From NCBI GenBank assembly GCA_011523845.1, contig WTFV01000048.1, positions 1-59,083 of the forward strand: DNA of 59,083 nt, written 5' to 3'. The stretch's first letter is position 1, and the number at the start of each line of letters is the position of its first letter. A program made the position numbers and the translations under genes. Below are positions 16,720 to 23,853 of this stretch, one piece after another. A model generated the notes under the pieces. The model searched no databases. It was given only the letters and a program-made list of their open reading frames with translations, and was not told the origin of the DNA. The stretch comes from Acidobacteriota bacterium. Lineage in GTDB: Bacteria; Acidobacteriota; Vicinamibacteria; Vicinamibacterales; UBA8438.

Positions 16720-17516
16720 CCTTCGGTCAGCTCGATGTAGGTGCCGGCCGGGTCCGTCAGGAACGCGATCTTCAGCTCGACGCTCTCGACCTCGCGGTAC
16801 TCGACGTCGAACTCGATGCCCTTCGCCTTCAGCTTCTCGCAGAAGGCCTCGAGGTCGTCCACCTCGAAACCGATGTGATCGAGGGCGCGTCCGCGGGTCG
16901 GCGCGGTCGGCACGTCGGACCCCGCGAAGCTCATGTTCATCCCCGGCACGTCGGTCGTCGTCTGAATCCGGCCGCGCGGACGGATGCGAAGGTTGAAGAC
17001 CTCCGAGTACCAGTCGAGCAGCTCCTCGTGCTCCGGCGTCCAGAAATGAATGTGGTAGCCGGCGATCGGGACGTGCAGCGACGGGTCCTCCTGCAGCTCC
17101 ACCCAGACGCCGTCGGGGGCCATGACGTAGGCGTTCGGCATCCCCTCGGCGCCGGTGAACATCCGCCCCGCCTCCATGCCCGCGGCGGTCCAGCGCTCGA
17201 CGAACTCGGCGGTGTTGCGCACCTTGAAGCCGAAGTGGTTCATCACCGAGCCTTGGGTCGGCCCGGTCGGCTCGCGCTCGCTCAGCGCGATCAGGAAGTT
17301 CGGCAGCTTGACGGTGGTCAGCGGGCCCTTCTGGACCACCTCGCCGTCGAACCACTCGACCCAGATCTTCTTGTGGGCCTCGATGTCGGTCACGTTCAGG
17401 TGCACGTGGCCGAACGTGATGCCGTCGGCGTTCGGCGTCGCGAGCTGGGCCGCGGCGGGCGGCGCGACGGCCGCCGCGAGCGCGAGGGCGAGGAAGGACG
17501 TCGGCAGCAGCCTCAT
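16704..17516 (-). CDS. Exported VOC (glyoxalase/dioxygenase fold) protein
   Basis: A 270-residue protein from the ATG at 17516, with AAAGGAG upstream. Residues 1-24 (MRLLPTSFLALALAAAVAPP to AAAQ) form a signal peptide. Two vicinal-oxygen-chelate halves follow: GHVHLNVTDIEAHKKIW to VELQEDPS, and YHIHFWTPEHEELLDWYSEV to YIELTEGYDEY. Candidate metal ligands are His in GHVHLNV, His in NHFGFKV, His in DHIGFEV and Glu in YIELTEG. The 3' end overlaps the convergent esterase gene by 16 bases, so both stops lie in the same short sequence. Periplasmic location is clear; the reaction is unknown. Confidence 0.88.
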   Translation of the reverse strand: MRLLPTSFLALALAAAVAPPAAAQLATPNADGITFGHVHLNVTDIEAHKKIWVEWFDGEVVQKGPLTTVKLPNFLIALSEREPTGPTQGSVMNHFGFKVRNTAEFVERWTAAGMEAGRMFTGAEGMPNAYVMAPDGVWVELQEDPSLHVPIAGYHIHFWTPEHEELLDWYSEVFNLRIRPRGRIQTTTDVPGMNMSFAGSDVPTAPTRGRALDHIGFEVDDLEAFCEKLKAKGIEFDVEYREVESVELKIAFLTDPAGTYIELTEGYDEY

Positions 17517-17725
17517 GATCGATTCTCCTTTGGCGGCGCTCTGCGCGGAGCGGCATTGCCCGCGCCGTTCGCGGGGTCTCACGGCCACGCGCGACCCGAC
17601 GGGCACGGCGCGACCTCAACGGGCGCGCCGGGACCTTCGCCGATGCGAACCCTACGGCGCAGGCTCCTAGTGTATCGTGCTCCGGGAGCGGCGGACAGCA
17701 GCCGGGAACCGCGAGGAGGAGCGAC

Positions 17726-18982
17726 ATGGCTGAGAGCATGGACCGGCGCGGGCGACGCCCCGGGAACGTGGCGGTGACACTCGGTGCGACAACCGCGCCA
17801 TCCGCGAGGCGCTACAGGCCCACGGGACGCCCCGGGAACGTAGCGGTGACACTCGGTGCGACGGCGTTGTGGCTCGTCCTCGCGGGCGCCGGCGCGGCGG
17901 CGGCAGGCGCCGGTACGGGAGAGACGCCCGAATCGACCGGCGCGCCGGCGCCGGCAGGCCAGGCGGAGCAGGCGGCGGCGGACGTTCCGCGCTTCCGCGT
18001 CGATCCCTTCTGGCCGACGCTGCCGGACGACTGGATGCTGGGCCAGGCCGCCGGCGTGGCCGTCGACGCCGACGACCACGTCTGGCTCGTCCACCGGCCG
18101 GGCACCCTCGACGCCCGCCAGCGCGGCGAGGAGGGCATGTGCTGCGACCCGGCGCCGCCGGTCATCGAGTTTGCCGCCGACGGCTCGGTCCTGCGTTCCT
18201 GGGGCGGCCCCGGCGAGGGCTACGACTGGCCCGCGAGCGAGCACGGCATCCACATCGACCACGAGGGGCACGTCTGGATCGGCGGGAACGCGGCCGACGA
18301 CGCGCACATCCTGAAGTTCACCGCCGACGGCGAGTTCCTGCTGCAGATCGGGCGCCCCGGACAGAACCGCGGCAGCAACGACACCGAGAACCTGGGCCGG
18401 CCGGCCGGGATCCGCGTCGATCCGGAGGCCAACGAGGTCTACGTGGCCGACGGCTACGGCAACCGGCGCGTCATCGTCTTCGACGCCGACACCGGCGAGT
18501 ACAAGCGGCACTGGGGGGCCTACGGGGAGCGCCCGGACGATTCGGAGCTGCCGCCGTACGACCCGGACGCGGAGCCGATCCGGCACTACCGGAGCCCCGT
18601 CCACGACGTCGCTATCGCCGACGACGGCCTCGTCTACGTGGCGGACCGGACCAACGACCGCCTGCAGGTCTTCCGCAAGGACGGCACGTTCCTGCGCGAG
18701 GCGTTCGTCCGGCCGGAGACGCTCGGCAGCGGGTCGGTCTCCGGGGTGACGCTGTCCGTGGACGCGGACCAGCGCTGGTTGTTCGTCCCCGACGGCACCA
18801 ACAACGTCATCTGGATCCTCGACCGCGCGTCCCTCGAGGTGGTGGACCACTTCGGCCGAATGGGCAAGTACGCCGGGCAGTTCTACCGGCTGCACAACGT
18901 CGCCATCGACTCGCAGGGCAACCTCTATACGACGGAGGTCAACGTCGGCCAGCGGATCCAGAGGTTCGACCGGCTGGACTGA
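17726..18982 (+). CDS. Exported NHL-repeat beta-propeller protein
   Basis: A 418-residue protein. The ATG at 17726 has an excellent ribosome site (GAGGAGGAGCGAC), though the N-terminal 45 residues contain a duplicated 12-residue phrase (RPGNVAVTLGAT twice) before the hydrophobic export segment ALWLVLAGAGAAAAGAG. Then come about five or six NHL-type blades: GVAVDADDHVWLVHRP, GIHIDHEGHVWIGGN, GIRVDPEANEVYVADGYGN, DVAIADDGLVYVADRTNDR and NVAIDSQGNLYTTEV. NHL propellers bind ligands or act as peptidyl-glycine-lyase-like enzymes; no catalytic signature is obvious here. A repeat element begins right after the stop codon. Confidence 0.85.
   Translation: MAESMDRRGRRPGNVAVTLGATTAPSARRYRPTGRPGNVAVTLGATALWLVLAGAGAAAAGAGTGETPESTGAPAPAGQAEQAAADVPRFRVDPFWPTLPDDWMLGQAAGVAVDADDHVWLVHRPGTLDARQRGEEGMCCDPAPPVIEFAADGSVLRSWGGPGEGYDWPASEHGIHIDHEGHVWIGGNAADDAHILKFTADGEFLLQIGRPGQNRGSNDTENLGRPAGIRVDPEANEVYVADGYGNRRVIVFDADTGEYKRHWGAYGERPDDSELPPYDPDAEPIRHYRSPVHDVAIADDGLVYVADRTNDRLQVFRKDGTFLREAFVRPETLGSGSVSGVTLSVDADQRWLFVPDGTNNVIWILDRASLEVVDHFGRMGKYAGQFYRLHNVAIDSQGNLYTTEVNVGQRIQRFDRLD
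17754..17862 (+). repeat. 37-bp direct repeat, 72-bp period, inside the NHL gene start
   Basis: Copies at 17754-17790 and 17826-17862 differ at one base. The 72-base period keeps the frame and duplicates 12 residues (RPGNVAVTLGAT) ahead of the signal segment. It suggests a recent local duplication that lengthened the N-terminus. Confidence 0.85.
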
Positions 18983-19064
18983 GAGTCTGCAGCGCCGGGC
19001 ACGGTACTGGCACGGACGACGCCGGACAAGAGTCTGCGGCGCGGAGAATGGGGCGCGGACGACG
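18983..19064 (+). repeat. Dispersed hairpin repeat family R2, copy A (two units)
   Basis: Two tandem units of the pattern GAGTCTGC-GCGCCG then GCGGACGACGC start at 18983 and 19029. The first unit begins at the base after the NHL stop codon. Related copies lie at 36491, 43868 and 45954. The units can form short hairpins. Function unknown, possibly transcript ends or REP-like elements. Confidence 0.7.
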
Positions 19065-19073
19065 CTTGACAGT

Positions 19074-19210
19074 CCGTGGTGAACCCCGCGTCGCACCGAG
19101 AGCGGCGAGGAGCCCGGCCGACAGCGACGAGGGAGCATATTGGGCATATTCGACCGAGGAGCAACGCCGTCACACGGGATGCATCGCCGCTCGAATACAA
19201 CGGCGCCTTG
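19074..19210 (+). repeat. Dispersed repeat family R1, copy A
   Basis: An element of about 137 bases with a highly conserved 38-base core at 19129-19166 containing GGGCATATTCGACCGAGG. It matches, in inverted orientation, the element at 21528-21660; the cores differ at one base. The pair flanks the HspQ and RnfD-like genes. I know no RNA family that fits. Region 18983-19329 otherwise holds no gene. Confidence 0.75.
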
Positions 19211-19329
19211 TAGAGCGGGCGACGCGCGCCGCCGCACGTGACGGCGCGTTGCTGCGGGTGACGGTGTGCTGCCGCGCGCCCGGCGGCACGCGTCGCCGCC
19301 GCGGGTCGAGAGGCGCGCGCGGGAGCCGC

Positions 19330-19452
19330 TCAGTCGTCGTTGCGGTCGCGATCCAGCCGCAGGATGAACCACAACGCGAAAGCCGCGAAGCCCAGAACGA
19401 CGCAGACAGCCGTGGCGGGCACGACCCAGCCGAAGGTGACGCCGGTCTCCAT
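19330..19452 (-). CDS. Tiny single-pass membrane protein (40 aa)
   Basis: A short frame from the ATG at 19452 encodes METGVTFGWVVPATAVCVV, then a hydrophobic run through FAAFALWFIL and a charged tail RLDRDRNDD. It looks like one transmembrane helix with a polar cytoplasmic tail, similar in shape to CcoQ/CcoS- or KdpF-sized proteins, but no family is recognised. An AGGA lies about ten bases upstream. It is divergent from hspQ with 43 bases between starts, a typical arrangement for a shared promoter region. Real gene status is moderately likely because codon choice and topology are sensible. Confidence 0.5.
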   Translation of the reverse strand: METGVTFGWVVPATAVCVVLGFAAFALWFILRLDRDRNDD

Positions 19453-19495
19453 CGCGTCGATTATCCTACCCGGAACAGGATTCGGACCAATCAGC

Positions 19496-19819
19496 ATGAG
19501 CGACACGCAGCCAACCGCCAGGTTCTTCGTCGGCCAGATCGTCCACCACCTGCGGTTCGACTACCGCGGCGTCGTCTTCGACGTCGACCCGGCGTTCCAG
19601 GGCAGCGACGAGTGGTACGAGCGGGTCGCCCGCTCCCGCCCGCCGAAGGATCGTCCGTGGTACCACGTTCTGGTGGACGGCGCGGAGCACACGACCTACG
19701 TGGCGGAGCGGCACCTGGAGCCGGACGCCGGCGGCGATCCGATCCGCCACCCGCTGCTGCAGGTTCTCTGCGGAGCGTACCGCGACGGGCGCTACCTGCC
19801 GCGCGACGCCGTGCAGTAA
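19496..19819 (+). CDS. hspQ: HspQ-like hemimethylated-DNA-binding (YccV) domain protein
   Basis: A 107-residue cytoplasmic protein from the ATG at 19496. The sequence ARFFVGQIVHHLRFDYRGVV, then FDVDPAFQGSDEWYE, then PWYHVLVDG and TTYVAERHLEPD is the standard HspQ/YccV fold over its whole length. In enteric bacteria HspQ destabilises DnaA forms and is a Lon substrate/enhancer. The length is normal. It is followed 39 bases later by the RnfD-like membrane gene, so the two may be cotranscribed. Confidence 0.92.
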   Translation: MSDTQPTARFFVGQIVHHLRFDYRGVVFDVDPAFQGSDEWYERVARSRPPKDRPWYHVLVDGAEHTTYVAERHLEPDAGGDPIRHPLLQVLCGAYRDGRYLPRDAVQ

Positions 19820-19858
19820 CCGGCCGATTCGGGCCCCGACCGCAGTTGCCAGCGACCG

Positions 19859-21469
19859 ATGCCGCCCGCCCGCCGCCGCAAGCGTTCGAAGGACCGGCGC
19901 CCCGGCGCTTCTCCGCCGACGCCTCCGCAGCCGGTCGCGCCGGCGGGACGCCTCTTCGGCATCCCGCTGGGGCTGGCCCTCGCGCTGCTGCTCGTCTCCC
20001 TCGTCCCGCGGGTCCAGGCGCACGCCGTCCTCGCACAGTCGTTCCAGGGCGCCGCGGCCGCGCTGCTGGCGTGGCAGGCGGCGCTGTTCCTGTTGCGCCG
20101 GCGGGACAACGCCGCGCCGGAAATCGACACGGTCCTGCGGCCGCAACACTACGTGCAGGCGGCCGTACAGCTCTCGGTCTTCGCCTACTGGGGCTGGTAC
20201 TGGCGGCCGGTCTACGACCACGCCTGGCTGCTGGCCGGGCAGCTTCTCTTCGCCTACGCCTTCGACCTGCTGCTCGCCTGGTCGCGGCGCGAGCGCTACA
20301 CCCTGGGCTTCGGGCCGTTCCCGATCATCTTCAGCACGAACCTGTTCCTCTGGTTCCGCGACGACTGGTTCCACCTGCAGTTCCTGATGATCGCGGTGGG
20401 ATTCCTCGGCAAGGCGTTCGTGCGCTGGGAGCGGGACGGGCGGCGCGTGCACATCTTCAATCCGTCCGCGTTCTCGCTCGGGCTCTTCTCGGTGGTCCTG
20501 ATCGCGACCGGCACGACGCCGCTCACCTGGGGCGAGGACATCGCCACCACCCTGACCCTGGCGCCGCGCATCTACCTGTTCCTGTTCCTCGCCGGCCTGG
20601 TCGTGATGTACCGCTTCGCCATCACGCTCGTGGCCGGCTCCGCGGCAATCGTGCTGTTCGGCCTGAGCGCGCTCTACGCGGCGGCCACCGGGGTCCCCTA
20701 CTTCATCGATTCCGAGATCCCCACCGCGGTCTTCCTCGGCCTGCACCTGCTGGTGACCGACCCGTCCACCTCGCCCCGCACGCCGCTCGGGAAGACCGTC
20801 TTCGGCGTGCTGTACGGCGCGGGCGTCTTCGTCCTGTACTCGCTGCTCGGCGCGTTCGGGGCGCCCACGTTCTACGACAAGCTGCTGTCGGTGCCGCTGC
20901 TCAACCTGAGCGTGCGCTGGATCGACCGGCTGGCCGGCGCGCTCGAGGCAAGCACGTCACTCGGGCGTGTCGCCGCGCGCATGGCCCGCCCGAACGCCAA
21001 TCTCGCGCAGATGGCGGCCTGGATTGTCTTCTTCGCCGCCATGACTCTGATCGGCGCGACCGACGGCCGGCACCGGGGCGACACCGTGCCGTTCTGGGAG
21101 CGGGCGTGCGCGGAAGGACGGCCGCAGGCCTGCGAGCGGCTGCTGCAGATCGAGGCGTCGTACTGCGCGGACGCGTCGGCCTGGGCCTGCAACGAGCTCG
21201 GGCGGCACTACACCGACGGTGCAATCGTCGCGGCGGACGCGGCGCTGGCGCTCGACTACTTCGCGCGGGCGTGCGAGCTGCGCTTCCGGCCCGCCTGCCT
21301 CAACCTGCTGGCCGAGGGCGGCGCCTACCAGGCCCCGCCGAAGACGCTTGACCTGCGGCTGCTGCTGCGGGAGGGAGAGCGCAACCTGATGGAGATGTCC
21401 GAGGCGGATCTACAGGCCCGGGCGTGCGCGCACGGCTGGGCGTTCGCCTGCGAAGAGGCGAGGCAATAG
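19859..21469 (+). CDS. RnfD/NqrB-like membrane protein fused to Sel1-like repeats
   Basis: A 536-residue protein. After a basic, proline-rich N-terminus, residues about 30-345 contain eight to ten membrane helices with the RnfD/NqrB signatures HIFNPSAFSLGLFS and LLVTDPSTSPRTPLGK. The usual flavin-attachment SGAT-type motif is not apparent in the visible sequence, so covalent FMN is doubtful. After a last helix near residue 385, the C-terminus has cysteine-paired Sel1-like repeats: FWERACAEGRPQACERLL, ACNELGRHYTDG and YFARACELRFRPACLNLLAEG. No other rnf or nqr genes are nearby, so this is a standalone paralog rather than part of a pump. Function unknown; electron transfer or membrane organisation is possible. 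Confidence 0.8.
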   Translation: MPPARRRKRSKDRRPGASPPTPPQPVAPAGRLFGIPLGLALALLLVSLVPRVQAHAVLAQSFQGAAAALLAWQAALFLLRRRDNAAPEIDTVLRPQHYVQAAVQLSVFAYWGWYWRPVYDHAWLLAGQLLFAYAFDLLLAWSRRERYTLGFGPFPIIFSTNLFLWFRDDWFHLQFLMIAVGFLGKAFVRWERDGRRVHIFNPSAFSLGLFSVVLIATGTTPLTWGEDIATTLTLAPRIYLFLFLAGLVVMYRFAITLVAGSAAIVLFGLSALYAAATGVPYFIDSEIPTAVFLGLHLLVTDPSTSPRTPLGKTVFGVLYGAGVFVLYSLLGAFGAPTFYDKLLSVPLLNLSVRWIDRLAGALEASTSLGRVAARMARPNANLAQMAAWIVFFAAMTLIGATDGRHRGDTVPFWERACAEGRPQACERLLQIEASYCADASAWACNELGRHYTDGAIVAADAALALDYFARACELRFRPACLNLLAEGGAYQAPPKTLDLRLLLREGERNLMEMSEADLQARACAHGWAFACEEARQ

Positions 21470-21473
21470 ATCC

Positions 21474-22652
21474 GTGCGTGCCCAACTTCCAACACGGCAC
21501 TCCTTGGGAGCCCATGGCAAGAGCCCCGCGGCATTCGAGCGACGATGCATTCCGCGTGGACTGCGTTGCTCCTCGGTCGAATATGCCCAATGTGCTCCCT
21601 CCTCGCGCGTTGCCACGCGGGCGCCGCGCCGCCCTCGATGCCACGCCGCGTTTCACCGCGGGCTCCTGGCGCTCGCACCCGCGTCGCCGGCGGCGAGGCG
21701 CGCCTCGACCGGGACGGAGCACTGCAGATCGCGCTCGCGGGGGTTCCGGCAGGCGGCAGCCGCCGCGCTGGCGCTCGTCCTCGCGGCCACGGCCGCCTGC
21801 GAAGGCCCTCCGCCCGGATCTCCAAGTGCGCCGTTGCCGCCGCTGCCGGAGGCGCTCGACGGCTTCCGCGCCGATGCCTGGTTCCTCCCGGACGAAGATT
21901 CTCTGGGCTTCGTCGAGATCCCCGGCGGACCGTTCACCATGGGCAGCGACCCGGCCGCCGACCGCCGGGCGTTCGAGAACGAGCGGTGGTCAGTCGGGCA
22001 GACGCAGGGCAGCGTCGATCTCCCTGCGTTCGCCATCGGCCGCTACGAGGTCACCGTCGCGCAGTTCCGCGCCTTCGCCGACGCCTCCGGCGCCGCGATG
22101 GAAGCGGAGGCCCTGCGCGGCCCGCCGGACCATCCTGTCGGCTCCGTCTCCTGGCCGGATGCGCTGGCCTACTGCCGGTGGCTGGAGGAGACGCTGCGAA
22201 ACTGGCCCGGCACGCCGCCGGCCGTGCGCCGCTGGCTCGACGCAGGCTGGCGGGTCACGCTGCCGAGCGAGGCCGAATGGGAGAAGGCGGCCCGCGGTAC
22301 GGACGGGCGCGTCTACCCGTGGGGCGACGCGCCGCGGCGCGGCCGAGCCAACTTCGGCGGCGCGGACGGCCCGACCCCCGCCGGCAGCTTCGACTGCCCG
22401 GAGTGCCCGTTCGGCCTCGCCGACATGAGCGGCAACGTATGGGAGCTCACCCGCAGCCCGTACCAACCGTATCCCTACGACGAGAGCGACGACGCCGGGG
22501 ACCTCGCGGCCGACGCGCTCTTCGTCATGCGCGGCGGCTCCTTCACGGACCCGGAGGGCAACGTGCGCGCCGCCGTACGAGGCGGCGCCGACCCCGGCGT
22601 GCGGCGGCCGTTCATCGGCTTTCGCGTGGTCATCACGCCGCCGTCTTCATGA
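21474..22652 (+). CDS. Formylglycine-generating-enzyme (SUMF1)-like lipoprotein
   Basis: The frame is open from a GTG at 21474, but the first 90 residues read through a repeat element and are followed by an export signal (RQAAAAALALVLAATAAC with a lipobox TAAC). The true start is therefore probably between about 21660 and 21735 with an unusual codon; I cannot fix it. The mature protein is an FGE-sulfatase domain: GFVEIPGGPFTMGSD, IGRYEVTVAQFRAFAD, RVTLPSEAEWEKAARG, GLADMSGNVWELT and FVMRGGSF at the end. The paired catalytic cysteines of true formylglycine-generating enzymes are not evident, so it may be a non-catalytic relative. Surface lipoprotein. Confidence 0.8.
   Translation: MRAQLPTRHSLGAHGKSPAAFERRCIPRGLRCSSVEYAQCAPSSRVATRAPRRPRCHAAFHRGLLALAPASPAARRASTGTEHCRSRSRGFRQAAAAALALVLAATAACEGPPPGSPSAPLPPLPEALDGFRADAWFLPDEDSLGFVEIPGGPFTMGSDPAADRRAFENERWSVGQTQGSVDLPAFAIGRYEVTVAQFRAFADASGAAMEAEALRGPPDHPVGSVSWPDALAYCRWLEETLRNWPGTPPAVRRWLDAGWRVTLPSEAEWEKAARGTDGRVYPWGDAPRRGRANFGGADGPTPAGSFDCPECPFGLADMSGNVWELTRSPYQPYPYDESDDAGDLAADALFVMRGGSFTDPEGNVRAAVRGGADPGVRRPFIGFRVVITPPSS
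21528..21660 (-). repeat. Dispersed repeat family R1, copy B (inverted)
   Basis: The inverted partner of the element at 19074-19210. The core, read on the minus strand at 21601-21564, contains GGGCATATTCGACCGAGG. It lies between the RnfD-like gene and the start of the sulfatase-modifying-like domain of the next gene, inside an uninterrupted reading frame. Confidence 0.75.
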
Positions 22653-22727
22653 CCGCCGGCGGCGACGCCCGCGGGTACCACGATTCGCAAGTCCGCCCCG
22701 GACGGCCAGTGCTCCGCCCGGTGCGGG

Positions 22728-23081
22728 TCACGCCGCGCGGGGCTTGACCTCCCGGTCGATCGTCCGGCGCAACGTGCGCTCGGCGATGTCGAGGTCGTAG
22801 CGGACCTGGAGGTTGATCCAGAACTCGGGCGAGGTTCCGAAATAGCGCGCGAGACGCAACGCCGTGTCGGTACTCACGGAGCGCCGGCCGCGGACGACTT
22901 CGTTCAGCCGCGGCCGTGGAACACTGAGCGCTCTGGCAAGCGCGTATACGCTGAGGTCGAGCGGCGCCAGGAACTCGTCCCGCAGGAACCGACCGGGATG
23001 CACCGGCGGCAGCCGGCGACCCGACGCCACGTCGGAATAGTCGACGGCGCGGCGATCCACGTCCTCACGAGTGATGGTCAT
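22728..23081 (-). CDS. higA: HigA-type antitoxin
   Basis: A 117-residue antitoxin with the HigA signature: PVHPGRFLRDEFLAPLDLSV, then a helix-turn-helix (ALARALSVPRPRLNEVVRGR) and ALRLARYFGTSPEFWINLQ. It is the second gene of a toxin-first pair, 12 bases after higB. HigA binds HigB and represses the shared promoter; a palindrome suitable as operator lies just upstream of higB. Length is normal. Confidence 0.95.
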   Translation of the reverse strand: MTITREDVDRRAVDYSDVASGRRLPPVHPGRFLRDEFLAPLDLSVYALARALSVPRPRLNEVVRGRRSVSTDTALRLARYFGTSPEFWINLQVRYDLDIAERTLRRTIDREVKPRAA

Positions 23082-23093
23082 CGCTCCGTTCTC

Positions 23094-23375
23094 TCAGTGG
23101 TAGTCGACGATCTCGACGTCCCAGGCGTCACCGTCGCGCCACACGAAGCAGACACGCCACTGATCGTTGATGCGAACCGAGCACTGGCCCTGGCGGTCAC
23201 CACGCAGGGCCTCCAGACGATTGCCCGGCGGGGCTCGCAGATCATCGAGCAGAATGGCCGCATCGATCGCCAGCAGCTTCGATCTCGCACGCGACTGAAT
23301 CCCGACCGGCAAGCGGCGAACGGCATGACCCGCGAAAACGGCTGCCGTCCGCTTGTCGGCGAAGCTCCTGATCAC
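23094..23375 (-). CDS. higB: HigB-type mRNA interferase toxin
   Basis: A 93-residue RelE/HigB-fold toxin starting with GTG at 23375. Recognisable family features are IRSFADKRTAAVFAG at the start, LEALRGDRQGQCSVRINDQW in the middle and RVCFVWRDGDAWDVEIVDYH at the end, which carries the substrate-binding strand. Known relatives cut mRNA on the ribosome during amino-acid stress. Gene order (toxin first) and spacing are typical for higBA. The locus seems complete. Confidence 0.95.
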   Translation of the reverse strand: MIRSFADKRTAAVFAGHAVRRLPVGIQSRARSKLLAIDAAILLDDLRAPPGNRLEALRGDRQGQCSVRINDQWRVCFVWRDGDAWDVEIVDYH

Positions 23376-23382
23376 GATCGAG

Positions 23383-23401
23383 CGTAACGCTATTCGTTAC
23401 G
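23383..23401 (-). promoter_or_regulatory. higBA operator palindrome and promoter
   Basis: CGTAACG and CGTTACG form a perfect inverted repeat around a five-base centre, eight bases upstream of the higB GTG. A -35-like TTGACG lies at 23409-23404 on the minus strand, so the palindrome occupies the promoter spacer, the usual place for a HigA-repressed operator. Confidence 0.75.
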
Positions 23402-23457
23402 TTCGTCAAGACGGCGACATTCCCGGCACGGATTTTGCCGCATACAGGTCCATCCCG

Positions 23458-23698
23458 TCCGGTCAGGAACTGGGCGCCCACATGGGGAACCGCAGGCGAA
23501 ACGGTGTCCCGCTGGGAGAACGGCAGAACACGGATCGGCGCGCAGGCGGATCGCCTTCTGCGGCTCATTGTCCTCCACGCGCGACCCGCGGAAGCGTTCG
23601 ACCTGGCGGATCTCAAGGACATCGGCAGGGAGACCCCCGCTGAACTGCGGGCACGCCTCGTCGCCGGAACTACCGGCTGGACTGCGGAGGCGGCGTGA
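23458..23698 (+). pseudogene. Remnant of an MqsA/Xre-type antitoxin helix-turn-helix
   Basis: SGQELGAHMG in one frame continues, after a one-base frameshift near 23487, as AGETVSRWENGRTRIGAQAD followed by RLLRLIVL in another. Together they match the helix-turn-helix of MqsA/YgiT-type antitoxins, including the diagnostic TVSRWENG. The N-terminal zinc-binding part is absent. The remnant abuts the higBA promoter, as if higBA arrived next to or within it. Not functional. Confidence 0.65.
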
Positions 23699-23853
23699 CT
23701 GGCCGTCACGTCGACTCCGGGCGGCAGTCCACTACTGCGCCTCGGCGGCTCCCATCTCTCCAAGACCTTCCCTTCTGGCCACGAACGAAGCGCAGTCGCG
23801 GCTGACGTGCTCGCGTCCATCTCTCGAACGATGAGGTCACCGGGCTCGGAAGT

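Noticed and set aside
13233..17777. A 1514-codon plus-strand open frame
   Set aside because: It spans the antisense of the acyltransferase, part of the esterase in a wrong frame and the VOC gene; no domain, no signal, biased composition.
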